A stretch of DNA of 64,000 nt from Hyphomonadaceae bacterium BL14 (GTDB lineage Bacteria; Pseudomonadota; Alphaproteobacteria; Caulobacterales; Maricaulaceae), in contig CP091242.1 of NCBI GenBank assembly GCA_027627705.1, positions 1,065,765 to 1,129,764 on the forward strand. Reading direction: 5' to 3'. The notes beneath the pieces are model-generated. The model was not told where the DNA came from, did not search any database, and saw only the letters and a program-made list of their open reading frames with translations. Within the stretch, counting starts at the first letter, position 1. Each line of letters opens with the position of its first letter. Of this stretch, positions 57,881 through 64,000 are shown one piece after another. The translations under genes and the position numbers were made by a program.

Positions 57881-59431
57881 CTAGGCGCGCTTGGTGCGCC
57901 GTTCCTTCAGCCGTCCGACCAGCGTGATGCCCGACGCGACCGCCATCAGGACCCCCGCCGCGATCAGGCCCGGTGCAGCCCAGTCATTACCGATGCCTTC
58001 GGCCATGTATGTTTCGAAATTGGCGACCAGCAGCGACGCGCCCAGCCCGGTCATCAGCAAGCCGATGCCCAGATTGGCAATGAAGAGATTGATGCCGGCG
58101 CTTTGCGGCTGATCGGGTGTCGCCTCGTCCCCCGGGTGCACCATCGCCTCACGGCCAGCCACATGGGCGGGGTCCAAGGCTGAATCGTCTTCGTGGACAG
58201 TTTCGGAAAGCTCGCCCTCGGGGCGTTCCGGGCCATCGACCTCGCCCGACAGACCCGCCGCGCGGGCAGGCGCTTCACCCGGGTGGGGCGGGACTGGATC
58301 GGCGCGCAGGTCCGGCGCGGAGGCTTGCGTCTCCATCAGGGCGGGTTCGGGTGCTGGCTGGTGGACCGGCTCAGGTGCCGGTGCCGACTGCGGCATCGGC
58401 GCGGTGATGATTGCCGGCGTCAGGAAGCTGTAGCCCAGGACCGGGCTGTCACTGACGGGCGTGTCCGATGCGTGCAGTGCAGCGGCATTTTCAGGCTCGG
58501 GTTCGGGTTCGGGTTCAGGCACGGTGTCCGTCGCCGGCTCGGGCTCACCGGCCGGCTCCGGGTCCTGCCCGGACTCAACGGGTGCCACGGATCGCGCCGC
58601 GTCACCGGCCATCGACGCTGCCATGCGGGCGAGTACGGCCTGCACAGCCCCGTCCTGCTCGGTGCGCGCGGCCTGCGAGGCCGGCTGCAGCTCGGGCTCC
58701 GGTTCGGATTCGGGTTCTGACTCTGGTTCTGGCGCGGGCTCGGCATCCGTTTCAGCAACGGCGTCCGGCCCAGGCTGCGCTGAGGCCTCGGCATACGGTG
58801 CCGGCTCGGCGGCGGGCTCCTCACCGGCAGCAGCGCCTTGCGCGCCGGCGGCAGGTTCAGACCAGTCTTCAAATGCGATATCCACCTCGACCAGGGGGCC
58901 AAGGCGCGGCGCGGGCTCAGGCGGGGTCTGCGCGGCCGGCTCCGGCACCGCTTCAGGAGCGGCAGCCTCGGCAGGTGCCTCCAGGGCCGTCAGGAAAAGC
59001 GCTTTCTCGGCCGCACGCCGGCGCACCAGGCGCTCGGACACCACCAGGCGCCCGGCTTCTTCGGCGCGCACCCAGGTCTCCAGCGCCGCAGCGGCTTCGC
59101 GATGCTTGCCCGCGCGGGTCAGACGCGCCACGTCAGACACCTTGAAGGCATTGGCACCCACCGACGCCGCAAACGAGACAAGCGCGTCGCGCATGGGCGC
59201 GGGCAGATCGTCGCCCGCCGCCGTCTCGACGGCCTGTTCGGCCAGCAGCACGTCATAGATCAGCAACAGCTCGGCGTTCTCGCGGGTGAGGGACACACCC
59301 TCTTTCGCGGCGGCGCTGTGACCGTACCCGACGAGCCAGCGGCGCCCACGCCGCTGCGCCTCGCCCAGAAAGGGTTCATGGGTCTTGATCAGGTCGCGCG
59401 CAGCGCGGGTGGATTTCAAACGCGGTTTCAT
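57881..59431 (-). CDS. spmX: SpmX-like polarity protein: GH24 lysozyme-like domain, acidic Pro/Glu linker, two C-terminal helices
   Basis: 516 aa. N-terminal muramidase-like domain (about 1-155): LIKTHEPFLGEAQRRGRRWLVGYGHSAAAKEGVSLTRENAELLL with the conserved Glu at residue 19, then DALVSFAASVGANAFKVSDVARL. The middle (about 165-420) is Pro/Glu/Ala-rich with long PEPEPE-type runs. Two membrane helices end the protein (INLFIANLGIGLLMTGLGASLLVANF, APGLIAAGVLMAVASGITLVG) with a basic tail. This order of parts is that of Caulobacter SpmX, which recruits DivJ to the stalked pole. The catalytic Asp/Thr of T4-type lysozymes appear lost, as in SpmX. The linker is longer here than in C. crescentus (431 aa). 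Confidence 0.85.
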   Translation of the reverse strand: MKPRLKSTRAARDLIKTHEPFLGEAQRRGRRWLVGYGHSAAAKEGVSLTRENAELLLIYDVLLAEQAVETAAGDDLPAPMRDALVSFAASVGANAFKVSDVARLTRAGKHREAAAALETWVRAEEAGRLVVSERLVRRRAAEKALFLTALEAPAEAAAPEAVPEPAAQTPPEPAPRLGPLVEVDIAFEDWSEPAAGAQGAAAGEEPAAEPAPYAEASAQPGPDAVAETDAEPAPEPESEPESEPEPELQPASQAARTEQDGAVQAVLARMAASMAGDAARSVAPVESGQDPEPAGEPEPATDTVPEPEPEPEPENAAALHASDTPVSDSPVLGYSFLTPAIITAPMPQSAPAPEPVHQPAPEPALMETQASAPDLRADPVPPHPGEAPARAAGLSGEVDGPERPEGELSETVHEDDSALDPAHVAGREAMVHPGDEATPDQPQSAGINLFIANLGIGLLMTGLGASLLVANFETYMAEGIGNDWAAPGLIAAGVLMAVASGITLVGRLKERRTKRA

Positions 59432-59491
59432 CGCTGTCCCGTTCCGAAACGGCAGTGCTCAGGCCGTGCCGGTATTGCAAGCCCGAGGCCG

Positions 59492-60499
59492 TCAGCGGGC
59501 AGGACGGTCCAGAACGTCAACAGAGTCTACCGCTGTGAACGGCGCAAAGAAGCCCGCTCCGGCACCGCCGCCGATCAGCCATATCTCGCCGCCCAGTGCG
59601 ACTGCTGCCGCCTCGGTGCGCGTCGCCGGCAGCGCCACACCCTGACGCCAGCCCGATGCGCCGGCTTCCAGCACCAGATGATCGCGCAGGGTCTGGCGCA
59701 TGTCAGAACTGCGCCCGCCCAGAATGTGGATGGCCCCGTCCAGCGCCGTCATGGCATGGCCGGCACGCGGCTGGGGCAGGTCCGGGCCGCGCCGCCATTG
59801 GGCCGTGTCGAGATCATAAATGTCGACACGCGCGCTGGTTTCGCCATCGCGAGAACCGCCCACCAGCCAGATTTCGTGATTGATGCGCACCACCGCCGCC
59901 CCGCGCCGGCCGGTGTCCTGCGGTGCGGCAAGGGTGGTCCATTCGCGCGCGGCCAGATCGAACACATACATGTCGATCGCGCCGTCCTCACCGCCTACAG
60001 CATACAGCATTCCGTCCGTCTCGATCAGCGAGAAGGAAGCCTTGGCTGCCGGCATGGCCGGCTCGCCCTGCCACACATCGCTTTCGGGATCATAGGACCA
60101 GACTTCGGCAATCGGTTCGCCGCCGGACTCAGACGAGTAGCCCCCGGCCACCCAGATTCGCCCGTCCGCGGCAACCATGCCGAAGCGCTCCAACCCCAGC
60201 GGCAGCGGCGCGCGCGCGCGCCAGGCACCGTCTTCGGGCTCCAGCGCCTCGAAATCATTGCGCGGTTCGACCAGCCCCGCACCGCCTGCGGCGTAAATCA
60301 CGCCGTCATGAACGACAGCGGCAAGGCCGGCGCGCGCCGTTTCAAGCCGGGGACCGGGACGCCAAGGACCATGCATGGAGTAGGCGGACACCTGTCCGCG
60401 CTCGCTCCACTGGCGCGCATCCTCCTGCGCCAAAGCGGGCGCCGGGGCGAGCCCCAGCAGCGGACTTGCGATTGCAATGATGCAGACTGTGCGCAGCAT
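59492..60499 (-). CDS. Secreted Kelch-repeat protein
   Basis: 335 aa with a signal peptide (MLRTVCIIAIASPLLGLAPAPALAQ). Six Kelch blades: IYAAGGAGLVE, IWVAGGYSSESGG, LYAVGGEDGA, IWLVGGSRDGE, IHILGGRSSD and IWLIGGGAGA, spaced about 48 residues. Periplasmic or secreted beta-propeller of unknown role. Second such protein in the window, but otherwise different in blade sequence from the first. It is 60 nt upstream of the spmX-like gene on the same strand, so it may share its transcript. Confidence 0.87.
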   Translation of the reverse strand: MLRTVCIIAIASPLLGLAPAPALAQEDARQWSERGQVSAYSMHGPWRPGPRLETARAGLAAVVHDGVIYAAGGAGLVEPRNDFEALEPEDGAWRARAPLPLGLERFGMVAADGRIWVAGGYSSESGGEPIAEVWSYDPESDVWQGEPAMPAAKASFSLIETDGMLYAVGGEDGAIDMYVFDLAAREWTTLAAPQDTGRRGAAVVRINHEIWLVGGSRDGETSARVDIYDLDTAQWRRGPDLPQPRAGHAMTALDGAIHILGGRSSDMRQTLRDHLVLEAGASGWRQGVALPATRTEAAAVALGGEIWLIGGGAGAGFFAPFTAVDSVDVLDRPAR

Positions 60500-60612
60500 G
60501 GAAAAATCCTGTCAGTGCCGCCCCGTGTTTCCAGCCACCATTGTCTGGCGCCAATCGCGGCGGAACAAGGGCCGGTGCGCGTCCAATCGCGCGCGTTTGC
60601 AGAGGCCGAATG

Positions 60613-60642
60613 CAAAAAGGCCCGGCGCTGCCGCCGGGCCTT
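60613..60642 (-). terminator. Rho-independent terminator downstream of tRNA-Leu
   Basis: On the minus strand AAGGCCCGGCG (60642-60632) pairs with CGCCGGGCCTT (60627-60617) around a GCAG loop, followed by TTTTG. It lies 31 nt after the tRNA-Leu gene and stops transcription before the Kelch gene. Confidence 0.85.
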
Positions 60643-60672
60643 GATACAGGGGCTCCTTGAGAGAGCCAGTTC

Positions 60673-60759
60673 TGGTGCGGTCGAGAAGACTCGAACTTCC
60701 ACGGGTTTTACCCCACAGCGACCTCAACGCTGCGCGTCTACCAATTCCGCCACGACCGC
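60673..60759 (-). tRNA. tRNA-Leu (GAG)
   Basis: Class II tRNA with a long variable arm. Acceptor GCGGTCG/CGACCGC, anticodon arm CAGCG-TTGAGGT-CGCTG giving anticodon GAG, variable arm TGGGGTAAAACCCG, T-arm AAGTTCGAGTCTTC. Discriminator A and encoded CCA, 87 nt. Confidence 0.96.
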
Positions 60760-60829
60760 AAAACCGGAGCGCGCGTGTACCAAGACCGCAGGGGCTTGTG
60801 AAGTCCCCCGGTGTACAGCGTGCGGCAGG

Positions 60830-61075
60830 TCAGGCTGCGAAATAATCGTGAACGTCCGCCGGGCCGGTAATCGACACAGCGACACGATCGCCCTGGATCA
60901 CGATCTCACCGCGCGCGATGGGGTGGTTGTTGGCCAGTATCCACACCTCGTCATGCTCGGCCGTGGCGAGCGGAATCACCGCACCGCGCCCCATGCGCAG
61001 GAATTGATGGATCGGCAGGCGGGACCTGCCAAGCAATACGGAGATTTCGACCTGGACTTCGCCCAGCTGGCTCAT
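60830..61075 (-). CDS. FliN/SpoA-domain flagellar motor-switch-like protein
   Basis: 81 aa, little more than a FliM/FliN C-terminal (SpoA) domain. MSQLGEVQVEISVLLGRSRLPIHQFLRMGRGAVIPL is the start and ARGEIVIQGDRVAVSITG is the family end strand. In the motor it would form the C-ring layer, but full FliN has an extra N-terminal part (C. crescentus FliN is about 110 aa) and no flagellar gene neighbours it here. A motor subunit or an accessory SpoA protein is possible. It faces lipB across a 115-nt divergent gap and is upstream of tRNA-Leu. Confidence 0.85.
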   Translation of the reverse strand: MSQLGEVQVEISVLLGRSRLPIHQFLRMGRGAVIPLATAEHDEVWILANNHPIARGEIVIQGDRVAVSITGPADVHDYFAA

Positions 61076-61190
61076 GGTGATACGGACCGGTTGGACCCAA
61101 ATGGTGCGAGGCCTTGCCTCGCGGCGTGGGAGTCACGATGTTCCGCACCGGTTTCGGAGCCGTTAAGAGCCTGAGCAAGGACAGCGAAAA

Positions 61191-61862
61191 ATGCCGATTG
61201 GCTGGGCAGTTTCAGCAGCGCATGTGCCCTACCCTGATGCCGTTGCAGCCATGGAGGCGCGCGTAGAGGCGATTGCGCGCGGACAGGCCCGCGAGCTGGT
61301 CTGGCTGCTTGAACATGACCCCATTTACACCGCTGGCACCAGCGCAGACCCGAAAGACCTGCGCGATCCCGAGCGATTCGCCGTGCATCGCACCGGGCGC
61401 GGCGGCGAATACACCTATCACGGCCCCGGCCAGCGCGTGGCCTATGTGATGCTGGATTTGCGTGAGCGCGGGCGGGATGCACGCCAGTTCGTGCGCGGCC
61501 TGGAACAGTGGATCATCGATACGCTGGGCACTTTCAACGTAAACGGCGAACGGCGCTGCGGGCGAGTCGGGGTATGGGTGGACCGCACCCAGCCAGGTGG
61601 CCCCGAGCGCGAGGACAAGATCGCCGCCATCGGCATCCGCTTGCGCCGCTGGGTGTCGTTTCACGGCATCGCCCTGAATGTGGAGCCGGACCTGTCGCAC
61701 TTCACCGGCATCACCCCGTGCGGCATCGCCGATGCGCGCTATGGCGTGACGAGCCTGGTGGATCTGGGTTTGCCGGTGACCATGGACGACGCCGACCTGG
61801 CGCTCAGACAGGCGTTCGAAACCGTGTTCGGGCCGGTCACTCCGGAGGCGGCGCCCGCCTGA
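61191..61862 (+). CDS. lipB: Lipoyl(octanoyl) transferase
   Basis: Transfers octanoyl from acyl carrier protein to lipoate-dependent E2/GcvH subunits. 223 aa, usual length. [23 protein letters not shown] (about 66-88), catalytic Lys in [13 protein letters not shown] (about 142-152) and catalytic Cys in [20 protein letters not shown] (about 170-188). Its last 26 nt overlap a convergent membrane gene. Confidence 0.96.
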   Translation: MPIGWAVSAAHVPYPDAVAAMEARVEAIARGQARELVWLLEHDPIYTAGTSADPKDLRDPERFAVHRTGRGGEYTYHGPGQRVAYVMLDLRERGRDARQFVRGLEQWIIDTLGTFNVNGERRCGRVGVWVDRTQPGGPEREDKIAAIGIRLRRWVSFHGIALNVEPDLSHFTGITPCGIADARYGVTSLVDLGLPVTMDDADLALRQAFETVFGPVTPEAAPA

Positions 61863-62382
61863 TCCCCGGTTTGAGTTTCGCAAACCAAAGCGCAAACAGC
61901 GCAATCACGATCCAGAACGCCCAGGTGGAGGGCCAGATTCCGGCGTCGGCAATCTGGCGCGCCAGATCGCTGTCATTCGACAACCTGTCGGACAAGGCCT
62001 GCTGCAGGGCCGGATCATAGGCGGCGGCGTTGACGGCCTGGGGATCGTCGAGGTCCACGCCGGCCTCGCGCATCATGTCGAGGAAGACCGGCAGGACCGC
62101 CACAGTCATGGCCAGAATCCCAGCAGCAAACTTGGCCAGCCAGGCGACCAGCAGCGGGACCACCGCCATGTCCACCCGCCGCCCGGCATGGCGCAGGCGG
62201 TTGATGTGCGCGGCGAGCACAAAGAAGGCGACGAGCGGCCATAGGATGGTACCCTGCACGCCCAGAAGGCTCAGCCGCACAAAGTCCACCGCCGCAATCA
62301 GGCCCAGCGCGATCCAGTACTGGTCCGCGTCAGCGCGCTGGTTAGGCAGGAAGGCGGCGGCGAAAGGCAGGCGGGAGATCAC
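61837..62382 (-). CDS. DUF805-like membrane protein
   Basis: 181 aa with three to four helices ([75 protein letters not shown]). [10 protein letters not shown] (about 65-75) resembles the RLHDxGxS segment of DUF805 proteins, also seen in the next gene, so it may be a diverged relative. Start GTG 62382, without a clear ribosome site. It overlaps lipB by 26 nt at the 3' ends. Function unknown. Confidence 0.65.
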   Translation of the reverse strand: MISRLPFAAAFLPNQRADADQYWIALGLIAAVDFVRLSLLGVQGTILWPLVAFFVLAAHINRLRHAGRRVDMAVVPLLVAWLAKFAAGILAMTVAVLPVFLDMMREAGVDLDDPQAVNAAAYDPALQQALSDRLSNDSDLARQIADAGIWPSTWAFWIVIALFALWFAKLKPGIRRAPPPE

Positions 62383-62473
62383 AGGTCTGACACCGGGTTC
62401 AGCGCGAAGTGCGCCCGCGACGCTCGCGGGATTGCATGAGACAGGGTATGGGGCGCGCCCGCCCCCGGTTCAA

Positions 62474-62510
62474 GACAAACCGGCACCCGGAGCAAGCCTC
62501 CGGGTGCCGG
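62474..62510 (-). terminator. Rho-independent terminator after the DUF805 gene
   Basis: On the minus strand CCGGCACCCGGA (62510-62499) pairs with TCCGGGTGCCGG (62491-62480) with a seven-base loop, followed by TTTGTCTT. It lies 21 nt after the stop of the DUF805 gene. Confidence 0.8.
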
Positions 62511-62531
62511 GATCAGGCGTTCGGGATGGGG

Positions 62532-63017
62532 TTAGGCTGGCTGGTCAGGGGTCGCTGGGGGCGGCGGCGGGGCCGGAACGGGTCCGAACCGGTTGTCGGC
62601 CGGATCGCCTTTGATCACACCGGCCCAGATCGTGTAGCCCACCCAGACAAGAAAGCTGAGCAGGAAGAACAGGCTGGCACCGCCAGCCCCTGCGATGATG
62701 GCGGCGACATCGGCATCGTCGCCATTGCCAGAAATCGCCGCGAACACCGCGCCGCCCACCATCACACCGCCGATAATGCCCAGCAGCAGCGAGACGCCCC
62801 ACGGAATGGCGTGCAGCCAGGCGCTCTTGCCGGCGTCATGCAGGCGCTTGCCGTATACCGCGATGCCGACCCAGATCAGACCCAGCGAGATGATGAAGCC
62901 CAGGATCGGAATGAAGCTGGCGACGATATTGCCTGCCAGCAGGATGAGGATTCCGATCCAGTATTCCTGCTGACCGATGCGCCCGTTCGGGCTGAACAGA
63001 AGGTGGGTGATGTTCAT
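62532..63017 (-). CDS. DUF805 family membrane protein
   Basis: 161 aa from ATG 63017 with GGGGAGAAC upstream; the open frame above it (to 63137) is not family-like. The DUF805 signature is present: FSPNGRIGQQEYWIGILILLAG (about 8-30) and YGKRLHDAGKSAWLHAIPWG (about 57-76). Four helices and a Pro-rich C-terminus (PAPPPPPATPDQPA). Inner membrane, function unknown. 77 nt after the carboxylase stop codon on the same strand. Confidence 0.9.
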   Translation of the reverse strand: MNITHLLFSPNGRIGQQEYWIGILILLAGNIVASFIPILGFIISLGLIWVGIAVYGKRLHDAGKSAWLHAIPWGVSLLLGIIGGVMVGGAVFAAISGNGDDADVAAIIAGAGGASLFFLLSFLVWVGYTIWAGVIKGDPADNRFGPVPAPPPPPATPDQPA

Positions 63018-63093
63018 GGCGGCGTTCTCCCCGAAATGATTCCTCCTGCCAGAGTCCCCGCGCGGGCGCGCTAAGTCAACGAACGGCGTGGCG

Positions 63094-64000
63094 CTATTCA
63101 AACTCCACCAGCAGATCATCCGCCGCCACACTGGCACCCGGCGTGGCGTGAATGGCCTTGACCACGCCGTCGCGTTCCGCGCGCAAGACGTTTTCCATCT
63201 TCATGGCTTCGACCACCAGCAGCGGCTCGCCAGCCTTCACGTCCTGACCGGCCGCGACCGCGACCGAAACCACCAGGCCCGGCATGGGGCTGAGCACTTG
63301 CTTTGCCGTGTCGGCGGCTTCCTTTTCAGGCAGGCGCGCATAGAGCTCGGCCACGCGCGGCGCGCAGACAATCGTCTTGGCTGCATAGCCGCGATGGCGC
63401 AGCTGATAGCCTTCCAGCAGTTCAGCCAGGAAGACAGCGAAGGTCTCGTCATCGAGATGCGCGTCAAACACCGGCTGACCCGGCAGCCAGGCGGTGGTCA
63501 AGCGCATGCGTTCGGCCTTCAGCGCCGGAATCCAGATCTCAGCCGTTGTGGGCTCCGCTTCCAGCGCGCCGGCACCCAGTGTGATCTCCACATCGAATCG
63601 CTGGCCATCGAGCAGCACGGACCATTCATGCACCCGCCCGGGCGCGGGCGGCGGGGTCAGGCGTCCGCTTACGCCCGCAGCGCGCTCGGTGAAAACCGTG
63701 TGCACATAGGCTGCTGCCGCTGTCATCCAGCGCAATTGCGCTTCGCGCGGCGCGGTCCCTTTGAAACCTTCAGGGAAGTGCTGCTCGATATATCCGGTAT
63801 GGATCCGCCCGGCGCGAAAGTCCGGCTCTTCCAGCACGGCTGACAGGAATGGCGCATTGGACTGCAGCCCTTCGACATGCAGCCGGTCCAGCGACACGCT
63901 CAGCGCCTCGATGGCCGCCTCGCGGGTTTTGCCGTAGCCGATGACCTTGGCGATCATCGGATCGTAGAACAGCGAGATTTCATCGCCTTCGCGCACCCCC
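63094..64000 (-). CDS. pccA: Propionyl-CoA carboxylase alpha subunit, C-terminal part (cut by window edge)
   Basis: Biotin-dependent carboxylase subunit. The last 300 or so residues are present; the ATP-grasp biotin carboxylase part lies beyond base 64000. Visible are the end of the carboxylase domain (FYDPMIAKVIGYGKTREAA), a PCC-type BT linker domain (TGYIEQHFPEGFKGTAPREAQLRW) and the biotinyl domain with EAMKMENVLRAERDG, in which Lys carries biotin. The linker and DGVVKAIHATPG end favour propionyl-CoA over methylcrotonyl-CoA carboxylase; in the latter the linker differs. The enzyme yields methylmalonyl-CoA. Confidence 0.88.
   Translation of the reverse strand, partial: GVREGDEISLFYDPMIAKVIGYGKTREAAIEALSVSLDRLHVEGLQSNAPFLSAVLEEPDFRAGRIHTGYIEQHFPEGFKGTAPREAQLRWMTAAAAYVHTVFTERAAGVSGRLTPPPAPGRVHEWSVLLDGQRFDVEITLGAGALEAEPTTAEIWIPALKAERMRLTTAWLPGQPVFDAHLDDETFAVFLAELLEGYQLRHRGYAAKTIVCAPRVAELYARLPEKEAADTAKQVLSPMPGLVVSVAVAAGQDVKAGEPLLVVEAMKMENVLRAERDGVVKAIHATPGASVAADDLLVEFE

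Noticed and set aside
58490..58530. Repeated GTTC spacing in the spmX-like coding region, looking like LexA half-sites
   Set aside because: It is a hexamer repeat encoding Pro-Glu; spacing is not N7 and it lies in coding sequence.
58460..59145. Ser/Ala/Gly-rich plus-strand frames over the spmX-like gene
   Set aside because: Shadow of the Pro/Glu repeat region; no signal or domain.

Overview
The window looks like a chromosomal stretch of a GC-rich alphaproteobacterium, most likely a marine stalked or dimorphic lineage (Maricaulales/Hyphomonadaceae; Maricaulis, Oceanicaulis or Glycocaulis type). The grounds are the alphaproteobacterial 14-subunit type nuo operon with separate nuoC and nuoD, a GTTC-N7-GTTC LexA box between ssb and uvrA, an SpmX-type lysozyme-like polarity protein, an NDUFAF6-like complex I assembly protein, and a large TonB-dependent receptor paired with a TetR regulator. 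The genus is inference. I see no plasmid, phage, transposon or CRISPR content; this is core and near-core chromosome.

Layout. 1-12844 (minus): respiratory complex I operon nuoA-B-C-D-(NTF2/SnoaL-like ORF)-E-F-G-H-I-J-K-L-M, with nuoM cut by the window edge. 13131-16573 (plus): MacA/MacB-type tripartite exporter genes (adaptor, ATPase, permease). 16589-20966 (minus): small membrane protein, MscS channel, AMP nucleosidase, small hypothetical, Gfo/Idh/MocA oxidoreductase. 21094-23186 (plus): MDR oxidoreductase, PaaI-like thioesterase, HU with a strong terminator. 23318-25793 (minus): DUF2059 protein, class II DAHP synthase, Lrp/AsnC regulator. 26005-29090 (plus): alanine dehydrogenase, mercaptopyruvate sulfurtransferase, nitronate monooxygenase. 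29164-35304: secreted metallophosphoesterase, cNMP-binding patatin, a Kelch protein and a BAAT-type hydrolase. 35361-38962: divergent ssb and uvrA sharing a LexA box. 38910-43595: an apparently frameshifted membrane protein, NDUFAF6-like protein, Fe/Mn superoxide dismutase, class C beta-lactamase-like lipoprotein, PuuD-type membrane protein. 43703-53760: tRNA-Asp, CE15-like esterase, M14 carboxypeptidase lipoprotein, double TetR regulator divergent from a TonB receptor, a secreted hydrolase, an SLC13 transporter interrupted by an amber codon, tRNA-Val. 53772-64000: pheA with a candidate attenuator, a cyclophilin lipoprotein, isovaleryl-CoA dehydrogenase, SpmX, a second Kelch protein, tRNA-Leu, a stand-alone FliN-like protein, lipB, two DUF805-type membrane proteins and the 3' part of a propionyl-CoA carboxylase alpha gene.

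How the parts relate. The energy block (nuo) has a distant functional partner in the NDUFAF6-like gene near 40 kb. Aromatic biosynthesis is represented by DAHP synthase and PheA. Branched-chain and propionyl-CoA catabolism is represented by isovaleryl-CoA dehydrogenase and the biotin carboxylase. Alanine catabolism is controlled by the adjacent Lrp-type regulator. DNA repair is tied together by the LexA site.

The observations I rate highest are: (1) a Spy/CpxP-like double LTxxQ segment inserted in the MacA-type adaptor; (2) a leaderless-type attenuator in front of pheA; (3) an NTF2-like ORF coupled on both sides inside the nuo operon; (4) the single TGG-to-TAG interruption of the SLC13 transporter; (5) the tandem TetR regulator with a palindrome over the -35 of the TonB receptor gene. 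Nothing here is a clear new defence or mobile system.
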